A DNA stretch of 48,200 nt from an uncultured Coriobacteriales bacterium (GCA_934654475.1 CAKUFZ010000013.1:1-48200); one strand, 5' to 3'. Positions 16,041-24,172 are shown, counted from the first letter of the stretch. The notes: a model not told the origin generated them from the sequence alone. Translations and numbers: made by a program.

Positions 16041-16691
16041 TTACTTCGCGTAGAGCTCCAGGCTGCGCGCGAGCTTCTCCACAAAGCGCTGCGCGATGGG
16101 GCTCAGCTCCTCGTCGGCGCGGGTGATGTAGCCCAGCGACAGTTCGACGTCGCTCTCAAGCGGGATGGTGGTGAGCGAGCCGCCGTCGGTGATGCCCACG
16201 AGGATGCCGCTCGTGAACGTGTAGCCGTTCATGGCCACGGCAAGCTCCGACAGGGAGGCGCGGTCGGTGAGCGCGATGCTCTTGGCGTGCGGCAAATCGC
16301 CCAGGGCCTCCTCGGCCAGGTAGTCGGGGGCTCCGTCCTCCTGCTCGAAGTAGACGTAGGGCCAGTCGGCGAGCTGGTCGGGCGTCAGGCTCGTGGCGTT
16401 GGAAAGCGGGTGGCTTGCGGGCAGCGCCACGCGGGGCTTCGAGGTCGCAAGCTCGTGGAACTTCAGGCCGGCAGCCTCGATCTCGCGGTCGATGTCGGCA
16501 GCGGTGCGCGTGTTGCGCATGAGTACGCCCACCTCGCTGCGGCCCTCCACGACGTCGGCGATGACGCCGCGCGTGGTGCGGTCGCGCAGGGCATAGGAGT
16601 ACTCCTCGCCGCCCAGGGCGAGGATGGTGTGGGCGAATGCCTGCACGTCGAACAGGTAGTGCTGGCCGGAGACGGCGAATTTCTGAGCCAT
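16041..16691 (-). CDS. LysR-type effector-binding domain without DNA-binding domain
   Basis: This 216-residue protein aligns by eye with the periplasmic-binding-protein-like effector domain of LysR regulators. GGEEYSYALRDRTTRGVIADVVEGRSEVGVLM, ALPASHPLSNATSLTPDQLADWPYVYFEQ and the C-terminal SLGYITRADEELSPIAQRFVEKL are typical. The N-terminal helix-turn-helix (about 90 residues) is absent: the ATG is in place with GGAGG upstream, and only 12 bp separate it from paaK, so no upstream coding remnant is seen. It may sense an aryl acid and act through protein contact, or be an evolved binding protein. Confidence 0.82.
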   Translation of the reverse strand: MAQKFAVSGQHYLFDVQAFAHTILALGGEEYSYALRDRTTRGVIADVVEGRSEVGVLMRNTRTAADIDREIEAAGLKFHELATSKPRVALPASHPLSNATSLTPDQLADWPYVYFEQEDGAPDYLAEEALGDLPHAKSIALTDRASLSELAVAMNGYTFTSGILVGITDGGSLTTIPLESDVELSLGYITRADEELSPIAQRFVEKLARSLELYAK

Positions 16692-16703
16692 GGTGGGCCC
16701 TCC

Positions 16704-18041
16704 TTAGTTGTTGCGCTCGTCGATGAAGCGGGACGCCTTGTGCTCGCTGGAGACGTTGAGCTTGCCTTCGTCGAACACGAGCACCTTTGCGGGGCGCACG
16801 CCAGTGTGGGTCTTGAGGGCGTTCTCCACGCGGCGGGCAATCTCCTCGTAGGAGTCCTCGATGCCCGAGGAGCGCTCCACGCTCACCTCGTAGCGGGTGG
16901 TGAAGTTCTCGTTGTACACGCGGATGCGGTACTCGCCGGTGAGGCCGGGCTCGGCGCGCACCACGTACTCGACGTCGGTGGGGAACACGTTGACGGCGCC
17001 GACGATGAACATCTCGTCCTTGCGGCCCTGGATGTGGATGCGGGCCAGGGTGCGGCCGCAGCTGCAGGTGTCGGTGGAGACGTAGCCGATGTCGCCGGAG
17101 CGGAAGCGGATCATCGGGCGGGCCTTCTTGCACAGCGTGGTGTAGACGAGCTCTCCGCGCGAGCCGGGCTCGAGCACCTCGCCCGTCGCGGGGTCCACGG
17201 TCTCCACGAGGATCTGGTCCTCGACGATGTGCAGGCCGTCCTTGGCCTCGCACATGGCCGCGCAGGCGCCGTAGATGTCGGACAGGCCGAAGAAGTCGAC
17301 GAGCTTGGCGCCCCACAAATCCTCGATGGCCTTGCGCGTGGTGGCGATGGAGCCGCCGGGCTCACCTGCAACGATGATGGTGTGGATGTTGAAGTCGGTC
17401 TTGGGGTCGAGGCCCTTCTCGATGGCCTTGTTGCCCAGCTGCCAGGCGTAGGACGGGCTCGTCCAGATGATGGTGGGCTGGTAGTGCTTGAGCACGAAGA
17501 GCAGGCGGTCGGAGGGCACGGCGCCCACCCAGATGGCCGTGGCGCCCAGGTTCTGCGCACCGATGACGTCGGGTCCGCCCACGTAGAGGGCGAAGTTGAG
17601 GCCGTGGACGTAGCGGTCGGTGGGACGCATGCCGGCCTGCCAGAACAGGCGTGCCTCGGTGTCCTGCCACAGGTCGAAGTCCTCCTGGGTGAACGGGCTC
17701 ATCGTGGGCACGCCGGTCGAGCCCGAGCTCGTGGCCATGAACACGACGTCCTCCTCGGGCACGGCGCACAGCCCGCCGAAGAAGGAGCCGACGCCCTGGG
17801 TCTCGCGCTCGGTCTTCTTGTCGATGAAGGGGAACTTCTCGATGTCCTTGAGCGTGTGGATGTCCTCGGGGCTCACGCCGGCCTCGTCCCAGGCCTGCTT
17901 GTAGTAGGGGGCGTTGTCGTAGGACCAGCGCACCATCTCCTTCAGGCGCTCGAGCTGGAGCTGCTCGAGCTCGGGGCGGGGCAGGCACTCGATCTCGGGG
18001 TCGTAGTACTTCTGGTCGTAAGGAAGCTTCTTCTTTGCCAT
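16704..18041 (-). CDS. paaK: Phenylacetate-CoA ligase family enzyme
   Basis: This 445-residue adenylate-forming enzyme of the PaaK family carries an N-terminal KYYDPEIECLPRPELEQLQLERLKEMVRWSYDNAPYYKQ signature split over residues 8-47. The ATP-binding loop SSGSTGVPT is at about 104-112, followed by FGLSDIYGACAAMCE, YTTLCKKARPMIRFRSGDIGYV and the C-terminal GRKDEMFIVGAVNVFPTDVE. It links CoA to aryl acids (phenylacetate, indoleacetate) using ATP to AMP. Next to an oxidoreductase and an aminotransferase it could instead handle the acyl-CoA product of aromatic amino acid oxidation; direction is inferred. AAGGAAGC-type sequence and GCGAGACCGCA precede the ATG. Confidence 0.92.
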   Translation of the reverse strand: MAKKKLPYDQKYYDPEIECLPRPELEQLQLERLKEMVRWSYDNAPYYKQAWDEAGVSPEDIHTLKDIEKFPFIDKKTERETQGVGSFFGGLCAVPEEDVVFMATSSGSTGVPTMSPFTQEDFDLWQDTEARLFWQAGMRPTDRYVHGLNFALYVGGPDVIGAQNLGATAIWVGAVPSDRLLFVLKHYQPTIIWTSPSYAWQLGNKAIEKGLDPKTDFNIHTIIVAGEPGGSIATTRKAIEDLWGAKLVDFFGLSDIYGACAAMCEAKDGLHIVEDQILVETVDPATGEVLEPGSRGELVYTTLCKKARPMIRFRSGDIGYVSTDTCSCGRTLARIHIQGRKDEMFIVGAVNVFPTDVEYVVRAEPGLTGEYRIRVYNENFTTRYEVSVERSSGIEDSYEEIARRVENALKTHTGVRPAKVLVFDEGKLNVSSEHKASRFIDERNN

Positions 18042-18151
18042 TGCGGTCTCGCTTTCGTGCGTCTCGAAGCCCGCATGTGGGGGCTTGCGGGTGTTGTCCT
18101 TAAGGTGGCTACGCAGTCTAGCGTCTCGTGGGCAACCCGAAAGCTACGCAT

Positions 18152-18174
18152 TATTGCAAACTGGCTATTGAAAA
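18152..18174. promoter_or_regulatory. Possible regulator site upstream of paaK
   Basis: Two direct repeats, TATTGCAAA (18152-18160) and TATTGAAAA (18166-18174), start 14 bp apart in an AT-rich patch about 110 bp upstream of paaK. Nothing else is recognised in the 18042-18203 gap. Confidence 0.35.
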
Positions 18175-18203
18175 AATTGATACATGCATGATTACCAGGT
18201 ATT

Positions 18204-19055
18204 TTATTCGTTCATGGAGCCGGTTCGGTATCCATCCATGTCGATTGAGACGTGCTTGAATCCCAGTTCGTGGAGGGCTTGTGTGCCGCCGTTGCGCAAA
18301 AAGTCGAACACCGCGGCGATGCGCTCAGGCTCCACCTCCACGCGGGCCATCTCGCCCTTGTCGTGCATGCGCACGCGCACTTGGCGAAAGCCTGCGTCGA
18401 TGAGGAGCTGCTCGGCTTTGTCTACGCGCTCCAGCAGCGGGTTGGAGATGAGCTCGCCGTAGACGAAGCGGCTGGCCAGACAGGCAAACGAGGACTTGTC
18501 CCAGGTGGGCAGGCCCAGCTCGCGCGACAGGTCGCGGATGTCCTGCTTGGTGAGGCCGGCCTCGAGCAGCGGGCTCAGCACGCTGGCTTCCTTCACGGCC
18601 GCAGATCCGGGGCGGTAGTCGGAGAGGTCGGAGACGTTGGAGCCCTCCGCGCAGGCGATGTGGGCGCCCGCCTCGATGAGGCCCATCTGCGCGGCCTTGG
18701 CATCGGCCGTCTCCTTGAGGTGTGCGAACAGGTCGCGCTTGCACAGGTAGCAGCGGTTCTTGGGGTTGTGGCTGAAACCCTCGACCCTCTCGGCGTCATG
18801 GGCGATGAGCACCTGCTCGATGCCGCGGGCCTGACAGAAGGCGATCGCCTCGTCGGTCTCGCGCTGCGGGTAGAGCGCGTTGGTCTCGGTGACGGCGATG
18901 ACGCGGCCGCCGAGCTGTTCATGTGCTACGGCCAGAAGCAGCGTCGAGTCCACGCCGCCCGAGAAGCTCACTGCAACGGCGCCCAGGCTTTTGAGGCGCG
19001 ACCTCAGTGCCTCAAGCTTGGCGTGCTGCTCGTTCGTCGCGATGAAATCTGCCAT
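18204..19055 (-). CDS. larE: ATP-dependent sacrificial sulfur transferase LarE
   Basis: This 283-residue PP-loop ATPase has SGGVDST at residues 32-38. LarE inserts sulfur into the nickel-pincer nucleotide cofactor of lactate racemase and related enzymes. Cys102 and Cys105 (NRCYLCK) and Cys192 (SSFACLASR) give the three-cysteine arrangement reported for [4Fe-4S]-type LarE proteins, rather than the single-Cys sacrificial type. The start ATG at 19053-19055 has AAGGAGAGG upstream. No larA, larB or larC occurs in the window, so the client enzyme is unknown. Confidence 0.93.
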   Translation of the reverse strand: MADFIATNEQHAKLEALRSRLKSLGAVAVSFSGGVDSTLLLAVAHEQLGGRVIAVTETNALYPQRETDEAIAFCQARGIEQVLIAHDAERVEGFSHNPKNRCYLCKRDLFAHLKETADAKAAQMGLIEAGAHIACAEGSNVSDLSDYRPGSAAVKEASVLSPLLEAGLTKQDIRDLSRELGLPTWDKSSFACLASRFVYGELISNPLLERVDKAEQLLIDAGFRQVRVRMHDKGEMARVEVEPERIAAVFDFLRNGGTQALHELGFKHVSIDMDGYRTGSMNE

Positions 19056-19228
19056 GGCCTCTCCTTTTGTAGCCGCATACGGTGTGCGCTGTTCTCCATT
19101 TTTGCGCAAAAAGGGTAGCGTATTTATGCGCATGCTTCCTGCAGCGACAAAACTCGTCCAGAATTTGCAATAATTTAGCGATTTGCGTTTGGTTTTTTCA
19201 GCACTTTCCTTTTAGGAGCGAACCGCCT

Positions 19229-19528
19229 ATGGCACTCACCGCTAAGCAGCGCAAGCACCTGCGCAGCATGGTACACAACATGGAGCCTGTGCTCATCGTG
19301 GGCAAGTCCAACATCAACGAGGGCCTCATCGCCCAGGCAAACGAGGCCCTCGAGGCCCGCGAGCTCATCAAGTGCTCGGTCCTGGACGCCTCTGAGCTCA
19401 CGGCCCGCGAGGCTTGCGACGAGCTGTGCGCCCGCACCGGCGCCGAGCCCGTGCAGGTCATCGGCCACAAGTTCTCGGTCTACCGTCCCACGCACCGCAA
19501 GGACGTCAAGAAGATCGAGCTGGACTAA
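19229..19528 (+). CDS. yhbY: YhbY family RNA-binding protein
   Basis: This 99-residue CRM-domain protein begins LTAKQRKHLRSMVHNMEPVLIVGKSNINEGLI, with the GxxG-like loop VGKSN, and continues ALEARELIKCSVL. YhbY binds pre-50S ribosomal particles. Full family length, ATG preceded by AGGAG. The TTG-rich upstream extension of the frame has no ribosome site. Confidence 0.95.
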   Translation: MALTAKQRKHLRSMVHNMEPVLIVGKSNINEGLIAQANEALEARELIKCSVLDASELTAREACDELCARTGAEPVQVIGHKFSVYRPTHRKDVKKIELD

Positions 19529-19648
19529 CACAGCAACGGGCGCGGCATGCCCCGTGGCACACGCGCCGTCCTTGGCCATACGGGCAGGGGCGGCGCGTTG
19601 CCGTTTATGGGCTACATCATCGAGCAGGGCATATCAGGAGGAGCACAC

Positions 19649-20992
19649 ATGAAAGAAGAGCGCGCAGCGTACATCCAGGCCATCCGCGACCTCGACGGCG
19701 ACCTGCCGGGCCGTCGCGCCGCGCTCGATTTCGTGGAGCAATCCGACATCTGGGTGCACGGGGCTCCCGCACGCTTTCCCTACGTGCCGTATCTCTTCAA
19801 TGCCGCCGACGTGGCCTTCTTGCAGGACACCTGCACGCAGATTCACACCATCCTCTCCAAGGTTATCGCGCGCTATGTGGACGACCCCTCCTATCGCGAC
19901 CTGTTCTGTTTCCCCGAGGAAGTGAAGCGCCTCATCCTTTTGCCCTGCGGCTACGACGAGAAGCTGCCCATGGGCCGCTTCGACCTGTTCCTCAACGAGG
20001 ACGACCTGTCGTACAAGTTCTGCGAGTTCAACACCGACGGGTCGGGCGCCATGTCGCGCGACCTGGTGCTGGCCAGCGCCCTTGAGCAGACTCCGGCTTT
20101 CGCCCGCTTCGCGCAGGGCAGGCGCGTGGAGAAGTTCGAGCTCTTCGACAGCTGGGTCGAGGCGTTCATGCAGGTGTACCGCTCCGACCGCTTTGCCAGC
20201 GCCCCGGTACCCAACGTCTGCGTGACCGACTTTGCCGAGTCGGGCGTGTTCAGCGACTTCAACCGCTTCATTGCCGCCTTCGAGCGCGCGGGCATCCCCG
20301 CCCGCTTCGTGGACGTGCGCAGCTTCGAGTTCGACGGCGAGAGGCTCATCGACCCTGCCGACGGCACCCAGATCCACGCGATCTACCGCCGCGCCGTCAC
20401 GAGCGAGATCCTGCAGCACCCCGGCGAGTGCGATGCGCTCATCGACGCCGTCGCCGCAGGTAAAGTCTGCCTTATCGGTCACTTCCGCACCACCGTCGTG
20501 CACTCCAAGATGGTCAACGTCGCGCTGTTCGACGAGCGCACCCGCGCCTTCCTCACGCCTGAGGAGTGCGCCTTCATCGACCGCACGGTGCCGCGCACCT
20601 ATCGCCTGCGTTGCGACAATGCCGCGCTCGACCTTGACGACGTGCTTCAGCACAAGGACGCCTGGATCGTGAAGCCCGAGGACGATTACGGCGCGCACGG
20701 CGTCTATCCGGGCGTCGACTTCGACCAGGAGAGCTGGGAGCGCACGGTGCGCGACAACCTCGACCGCGGCTACATCGCCCAGGAGTTCTACCAGCCCGCG
20801 CGCGTCGACGTCGTGCTGCCCGAGCACGCCGAGGGGCAGGACCCCTGCCGCGTGGAGAGCTGGCAGTCGATGCCGGGCTTCTATCAGTACAACGGGCACG
20901 TGGCGGGACTCTACTGCCGCCTGGGCCAGGAGGGCGTCATCGCGCTCGACCACGGCGGCCTGTGCTCGTGCAGCTTCAAGGTGGACTGCTAG
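19649..20992 (+). CDS. Circularly permuted ATP-grasp enzyme (glutathionylspermidine synthase-like)
   Basis: This 448-residue protein resembles the circularly permuted ATP-grasp and glutathionylspermidine synthase group. Landmarks are FDLFLNEDDLSYKFCEFNTDGSGAM (about residues 111-135), HAIYRRAVTSEIL, GHFRTTVVHSKMVNVALF and the ATP-binding DAWIVKPEDDYGAHGVYPG (about 335-353). Such enzymes form amide bonds with ATP, but the substrate here is not evident and no polyamine or glutathione gene is nearby. The ATG has AGGAGG upstream. The stop codon is immediately followed by the GTG of the next gene, so the two are translationally coupled. Confidence 0.72.
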   Translation: MKEERAAYIQAIRDLDGDLPGRRAALDFVEQSDIWVHGAPARFPYVPYLFNAADVAFLQDTCTQIHTILSKVIARYVDDPSYRDLFCFPEEVKRLILLPCGYDEKLPMGRFDLFLNEDDLSYKFCEFNTDGSGAMSRDLVLASALEQTPAFARFAQGRRVEKFELFDSWVEAFMQVYRSDRFASAPVPNVCVTDFAESGVFSDFNRFIAAFERAGIPARFVDVRSFEFDGERLIDPADGTQIHAIYRRAVTSEILQHPGECDALIDAVAAGKVCLIGHFRTTVVHSKMVNVALFDERTRAFLTPEECAFIDRTVPRTYRLRCDNAALDLDDVLQHKDAWIVKPEDDYGAHGVYPGVDFDQESWERTVRDNLDRGYIAQEFYQPARVDVVLPEHAEGQDPCRVESWQSMPGFYQYNGHVAGLYCRLGQEGVIALDHGGLCSCSFKVDC

Positions 20993-22867
20993 GTGGCCAA
21001 GAAGAAAGGCAAGACCTTCGGCGACCGCCTGGCCCGCCAGCTCAAGGTGAGCATGGGGGCCTGGTGGAGCGACGAAGGCATCCAGGCAATCAATGAGATA
21101 GCGCGTCAGGGAGACGTGGAGGTGGCCGACGCCACCTTCGGCAGTCTCGTGCTGCAGCCGTGCCTTACCTTCCAGCACGAGATGGCCGTGCGCGACTTCG
21201 ACGAGCAGGGCAAGGAGTTCGACGACCTGTCGCCCTTCGTCTATCCCGAGCTCATGCGCACCTGGGAGCACAACAGTGCCTGCGTGGAGTTCTCCGAGGG
21301 CGCCACGGCGGTCGCATTCGACTCCGAGCCTGGGTTCGTCCAGTCGGTGTCGCTGGCGGGTTTGTTCGACTTCTTCCCGGGCTGCGCGGCGCTCGACGTG
21401 CGCAAGCTCAACGTCATGCTCTACAACATCGTGGTGGACGAGGTGTTCGTCTACCCCTCCTACAACGCCGTGAACGGCCATGTCGCGCTCATGTTCGTGG
21501 GCGTGAACCAAAACCTTGGCTTTACGTTTGCCTACGAGGCGCGCCTGGTGCTGCAGGGCGAGACGTTCGGCGACGCTGCCCGCGCAACGAACCGCGTGCT
21601 GGAGGAGGAGCGCTCGGCATGCCTGGGCGGTTTCTCCACTGCGCCCTCCGAGGAGTTCTTCTCGGCGCTCGACTCCGAGCCTGAGCTGTTCGCCGTGACC
21701 TGGCGTCTTCTTGCCGCCCTGTGCTCGGAGCGCGTGGAGCTCGTGCGCCAGAGCTGGGGCCGCGGCGAGACGGTCAAGGTCCGCGCCCGCAAGCCCGAAA
21801 GCCAGCAGGTGGTTGAGGGCGTGCATGTGGGGGAGGGGCATGGCGAGCGGGCTGCTGCAGCCGGTGAGCAGGCGCAGGCGAGCGCTGCGTCGCAGGCGAC
21901 GTCTGCCGGGGAGGTCGCAACCCAGGGGAAAACCGTGGGCGGCGGCGTGGCCGCCGGACGGATCGCCCCGCATGCAGAAGGCGCTGGTGCCGAGGCTGAG
22001 GGGCAGGTTGCTGCGGCTGGTGGCACTGCATCCCAGGGACAGGCCGCCTCGCGGGCGCAGGGCTCTGATGGCCAGGGGAGCGCCGCCGCGCTTGCGGATG
22101 ACGGCGTTGCCGAGGGGCGGGCCGCCGCGCATGAAGGGGACGCCTCCGGCGAGTGCGGTGGTATCTCCGGCGAGTCAGTTGCACACGGCGAGGCCGCAGA
22201 GACCGCTGCTACATCTGCGGACGTCGAGCGCGTAGAGGAGGCCCGGCTTGAGCGCGACCTGCTCCAGGAGGAGGTCGACCGCCTGCGTGCCGAACTCGAG
22301 TCGCAGAAGTCTGCCGCCGCGTTTCGCACGCGCCAGCTCGAGGATGAGGCACGTGAGCTGCGCGAACGCGCCCAAGGTCTTGAGGGCCGCGCTCGCCTTG
22401 TGGAGACCATGGACCTGCCCGAGACGCCCTATGAGGCGCTCTCATTGGCTGCCCAGGCCTTCTCAGACCGCATCGTCGTGCTTGACCGCGCGCGCAAAAG
22501 CGCCGAGGACTTCGTGAAGGGCGACCCCGGCGAGGTCTGGGCGGTGCTGCGCTCGGTGGCCGTGACACTGCACAGCCTGCTTTTCGTCGAGCGCGAGCGT
22601 GGTTTGGCCAACGCCTTCCGCGACCGTACGGGCTACGAGTTGGCCCTGCGCGACTCGAAGGGCGCCAACCGCAACCCCGACCAGAAGGCCGAGCGCATGG
22701 TGGAGTACGAGGGCGCCGTGCGCGACGCCACGATGCACATCAAGGGCCGCGGCGTGCGCAAGGGCGAGAGCCTGCGCGTGCACTTCTTCGTGGACTATGA
22801 CAAGAAGAAGATCGTCATCGCCCACTGCGGCGAGCACCTCACCACCGACCGCACCTCAAGCATGTAA
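20993..22867 (+). CDS. Unknown multidomain protein with Ala/Gly-rich linker and coiled coil
   Basis: This 624-residue protein is not assigned to a family. Residues 1-265 look like a folded, mostly beta-rich domain with aromatic stretches (FPGCAALDVRKLNVMLYNIVVDEVFVYPSYN). Residues 275-410 are a low-complexity Ala/Gly/Glu/Gln linker. Residues 410-475 form a strong coiled coil (ERDLLQEEVDRLRAELE). Residues 480-624 are a second folded domain ending LRVHFFVDYDKKKIVIAHCG, which recalls small beta-sheet domains such as RelE-like folds, a weak impression only. The GTG start abuts the stop of the ATP-grasp gene and has AAGGTGG upstream. No signal peptide or membrane helix is visible. The coupling suggests a partner or substrate role for the ATP-grasp enzyme. 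Confidence 0.75.
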   Translation: MAKKKGKTFGDRLARQLKVSMGAWWSDEGIQAINEIARQGDVEVADATFGSLVLQPCLTFQHEMAVRDFDEQGKEFDDLSPFVYPELMRTWEHNSACVEFSEGATAVAFDSEPGFVQSVSLAGLFDFFPGCAALDVRKLNVMLYNIVVDEVFVYPSYNAVNGHVALMFVGVNQNLGFTFAYEARLVLQGETFGDAARATNRVLEEERSACLGGFSTAPSEEFFSALDSEPELFAVTWRLLAALCSERVELVRQSWGRGETVKVRARKPESQQVVEGVHVGEGHGERAAAAGEQAQASAASQATSAGEVATQGKTVGGGVAAGRIAPHAEGAGAEAEGQVAAAGGTASQGQAASRAQGSDGQGSAAALADDGVAEGRAAAHEGDASGECGGISGESVAHGEAAETAATSADVERVEEARLERDLLQEEVDRLRAELESQKSAAAFRTRQLEDEARELRERAQGLEGRARLVETMDLPETPYEALSLAAQAFSDRIVVLDRARKSAEDFVKGDPGEVWAVLRSVAVTLHSLLFVERERGLANAFRDRTGYELALRDSKGANRNPDQKAERMVEYEGAVRDATMHIKGRGVRKGESLRVHFFVDYDKKKIVIAHCGEHLTTDRTSSM

Positions 22868-22914
22868 CGGTGGGCATTAAAATGTGTGACATTTCTCCTA
22901 TATAGATGTATTAT

Positions 22915-22952
22915 CCCGCCTTAATATGAACATGTTCTCCTATTAAGGCGGG
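22915..22952. promoter_or_regulatory. Hairpin enclosing the xre ribosome site, with palindrome in the loop
   Basis: CCCGCCTTAATA (22915-22926) is the exact inverse of TATTAAGGCGGG (22941-22952). The loop contains the palindrome GAACATGTTC (22928-22937). The AAGG Shine-Dalgarno of the XRE gene lies in the 3' arm, so folding would hide it. TTCTCCTAT occurs at 22893 and 22935, 42 bp apart. This is a likely autoregulatory site. Confidence 0.7.
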
Positions 22953-22959
22953 TGCAACG

Positions 22960-23307
22960 ATGCAGCTTCAACTCAAGATGTATCGCAAACAGGCAAAGAT
23001 GTCGCAAGCTGAACTGGCGGCGATGCTTGGTGTGAGCGCACGCACGGTTGGTGCGTGGGAACGCGGCGAGAATCAGCCTGATGCCGATCAGATATGGCGA
23101 TGTGCAGAAGCGCTCGGATTGTCGCCCAACGAAATATATGGTTGGGTCTCTCCGGATGATTCCCGGGCAACTCCTGCCGAGCAAGACAGCAACGACTCAA
23201 TGGAACGTCAGCTAATCGATGCTTTTCATTCTATGAACGTCGCGGGTAAGGTAAGCCTTGTCGCTGTGGCTCGTTCTCTTGCATCCATCCCATGCAATCG
23301 AGTCTGA
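22960..23307 (+). CDS. XRE family helix-turn-helix regulator
   Basis: This 115-residue protein has an N-terminal XRE domain: QLKMYRKQAKMSQAELAAMLGVSARTVGAWERGENQPDADQ (within residues 3-46) with the recognition helix at VSARTVGAWERG. The C-terminal half is polar and ends in a helix without a recognised domain. It sits at the left edge of an AT-richer stretch (22870-24080) that also carries HicAB, suggesting acquired DNA. Control of itself through the hairpin or palindrome just upstream is inferred. Confidence 0.9.
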   Translation: MQLQLKMYRKQAKMSQAELAAMLGVSARTVGAWERGENQPDADQIWRCAEALGLSPNEIYGWVSPDDSRATPAEQDSNDSMERQLIDAFHSMNVAGKVSLVAVARSLASIPCNRV

Positions 23308-23383
23308 TGCCTTTTGTTTTCTGCAGAGTGATTTGGGCAGCAATCTAATCAGGAAAGTAATCTAAATCGAGTTTAGTTTTGTA

Positions 23384-23413
23384 TTGAAAATAAATATAAA
23401 TCAGCTTTATAAT
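23384..23413 (+). promoter_or_regulatory. Promoter of hicAB
   Basis: TTGAAA (23384-23389) and TATAAT (23408-23413) are separated by 18 bp in very AT-rich DNA, 20 bp before the hicA start codon. Confidence 0.75.
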
Positions 23414-23433
23414 TACTTTTGAAGGGTTGCTTT

Positions 23434-23607
23434 ATGGTCAAGCGCAAGGAGGTTACGGACCTGTTGAGAAGGGCGGGCTTTACGCCTTGCGGTGGAACAA
23501 ATCACGAGCATTGGACTAATGGTGAAAGGTGGACGCAGGTCCCCCGGCATGGTGAGATCCCGAACATCCTCTTCGAGAAAATCAAGAAGCAGGCTGGTCT
23601 CAAATAG
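23434..23607 (+). CDS. hicA: HicA-type mRNA interferase toxin
   Basis: This 57-residue HicA toxin matches the compact double-stranded-RNA-binding-like fold: KRKEVTDLLRRAGF, then GGTNHEHW with the presumed catalytic His24, and VPRHGEIPNILFEKIKKQAGL. HicA toxins cleave mRNA and are neutralised by HicB. The ATG at 23434 has GAAGGG upstream; an in-frame TTG five codons earlier is less likely. It is followed 21 bp later by hicB, the usual toxin-first order. Confidence 0.92.
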   Translation: MVKRKEVTDLLRRAGFTPCGGTNHEHWTNGERWTQVPRHGEIPNILFEKIKKQAGLK

Positions 23608-23628
23608 GGTATCGCGGAGGTGCTGTAC

Positions 23629-24084
23629 ATGTTTGCGGTGTATGAGTTCGAGTTTTTTGAAGACGAGGGATGGGTGCTTGCCTTTCCCTTTGGGCTTGAA
23701 GGTGGTACCCAGGGAAGAGACATGGCGCAGGCAGTTCGCATGGCGGCAGATTGGCTTAAAGGTGAAGTAGAACACAGTCTGATGAATGGCACGCCGCTGC
23801 CTTCCCCGACGTTTGGCAATACTGCGGAACATGGCGGCATAATCGGTGTCGTGGGCGTTGAAACCTCGTTGGAGTCCATTGACACGGTGCTTGCGAGTGA
23901 GGCCGCCGAGATGCTCGGCGTTTCTCGCGGTCGCGTGTCGCAGATGCTTGCCACGGGGCAGCTCGAGGGATTCCGCAGGGGGCGTGCCACGTTTGTTACG
24001 CGAGAGTCGGTGAAGGCTCGGCTTGCAGAGTCGCCGAAGGCGGGAAGGCCGCATCGGGAGGCGAGGGGGCTCGTCGTGGCGTAG
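23629..24084 (+). CDS. hicB: HicB-type antitoxin with C-terminal DNA-binding domain
   Basis: This 151-residue antitoxin has an N-terminal HicB partial RNase H-like domain (FAVYEFEFFEDEGWVLAFPFGLEGGTQGRDMAQAVRMAADWL). The C-terminal helix-turn-helix is of excisionase/MerR type (ASEAAEMLGVSRGRVSQMLATGQLEGFRRGRATFVTRESV) and should bind the hicAB promoter. The ATG at 23629 is chosen over GTG at 23620 because GGAGG (23616-23620) then has 8-nt spacing. The antitoxin is longer than minimal HicB proteins because of the DNA-binding part. Confidence 0.9.
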   Translation: MFAVYEFEFFEDEGWVLAFPFGLEGGTQGRDMAQAVRMAADWLKGEVEHSLMNGTPLPSPTFGNTAEHGGIIGVVGVETSLESIDTVLASEAAEMLGVSRGRVSQMLATGQLEGFRRGRATFVTRESVKARLAESPKAGRPHREARGLVVA

Positions 24085-24132
24085 GGTGCCGGGCCAAGAT
24101 TGAGTCTTGTACTCGCGTGATCTTGGGCCAAA

Positions 24133-24172
24133 ACAAAAAGAACCCGCTAGACGTATTGCCTAACGGGTTCTT
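24133..24172 (-). terminator. Terminator of tRNA-Asn
   Basis: On the minus strand, AAGAACCCG pairs with CGGGTTCTT, followed by TTTGTTTT. It begins 12 nt after the tRNA 3' end. Confidence 0.85.

Noticed and set aside
15894..18191. A 765-codon plus-strand open frame opposite paaK and the LysR-like gene
   Set aside because: It has no domain motif and no ribosome site, and the repetitive Gly/Val/Leu/His composition is expected for the antisense of these genes.
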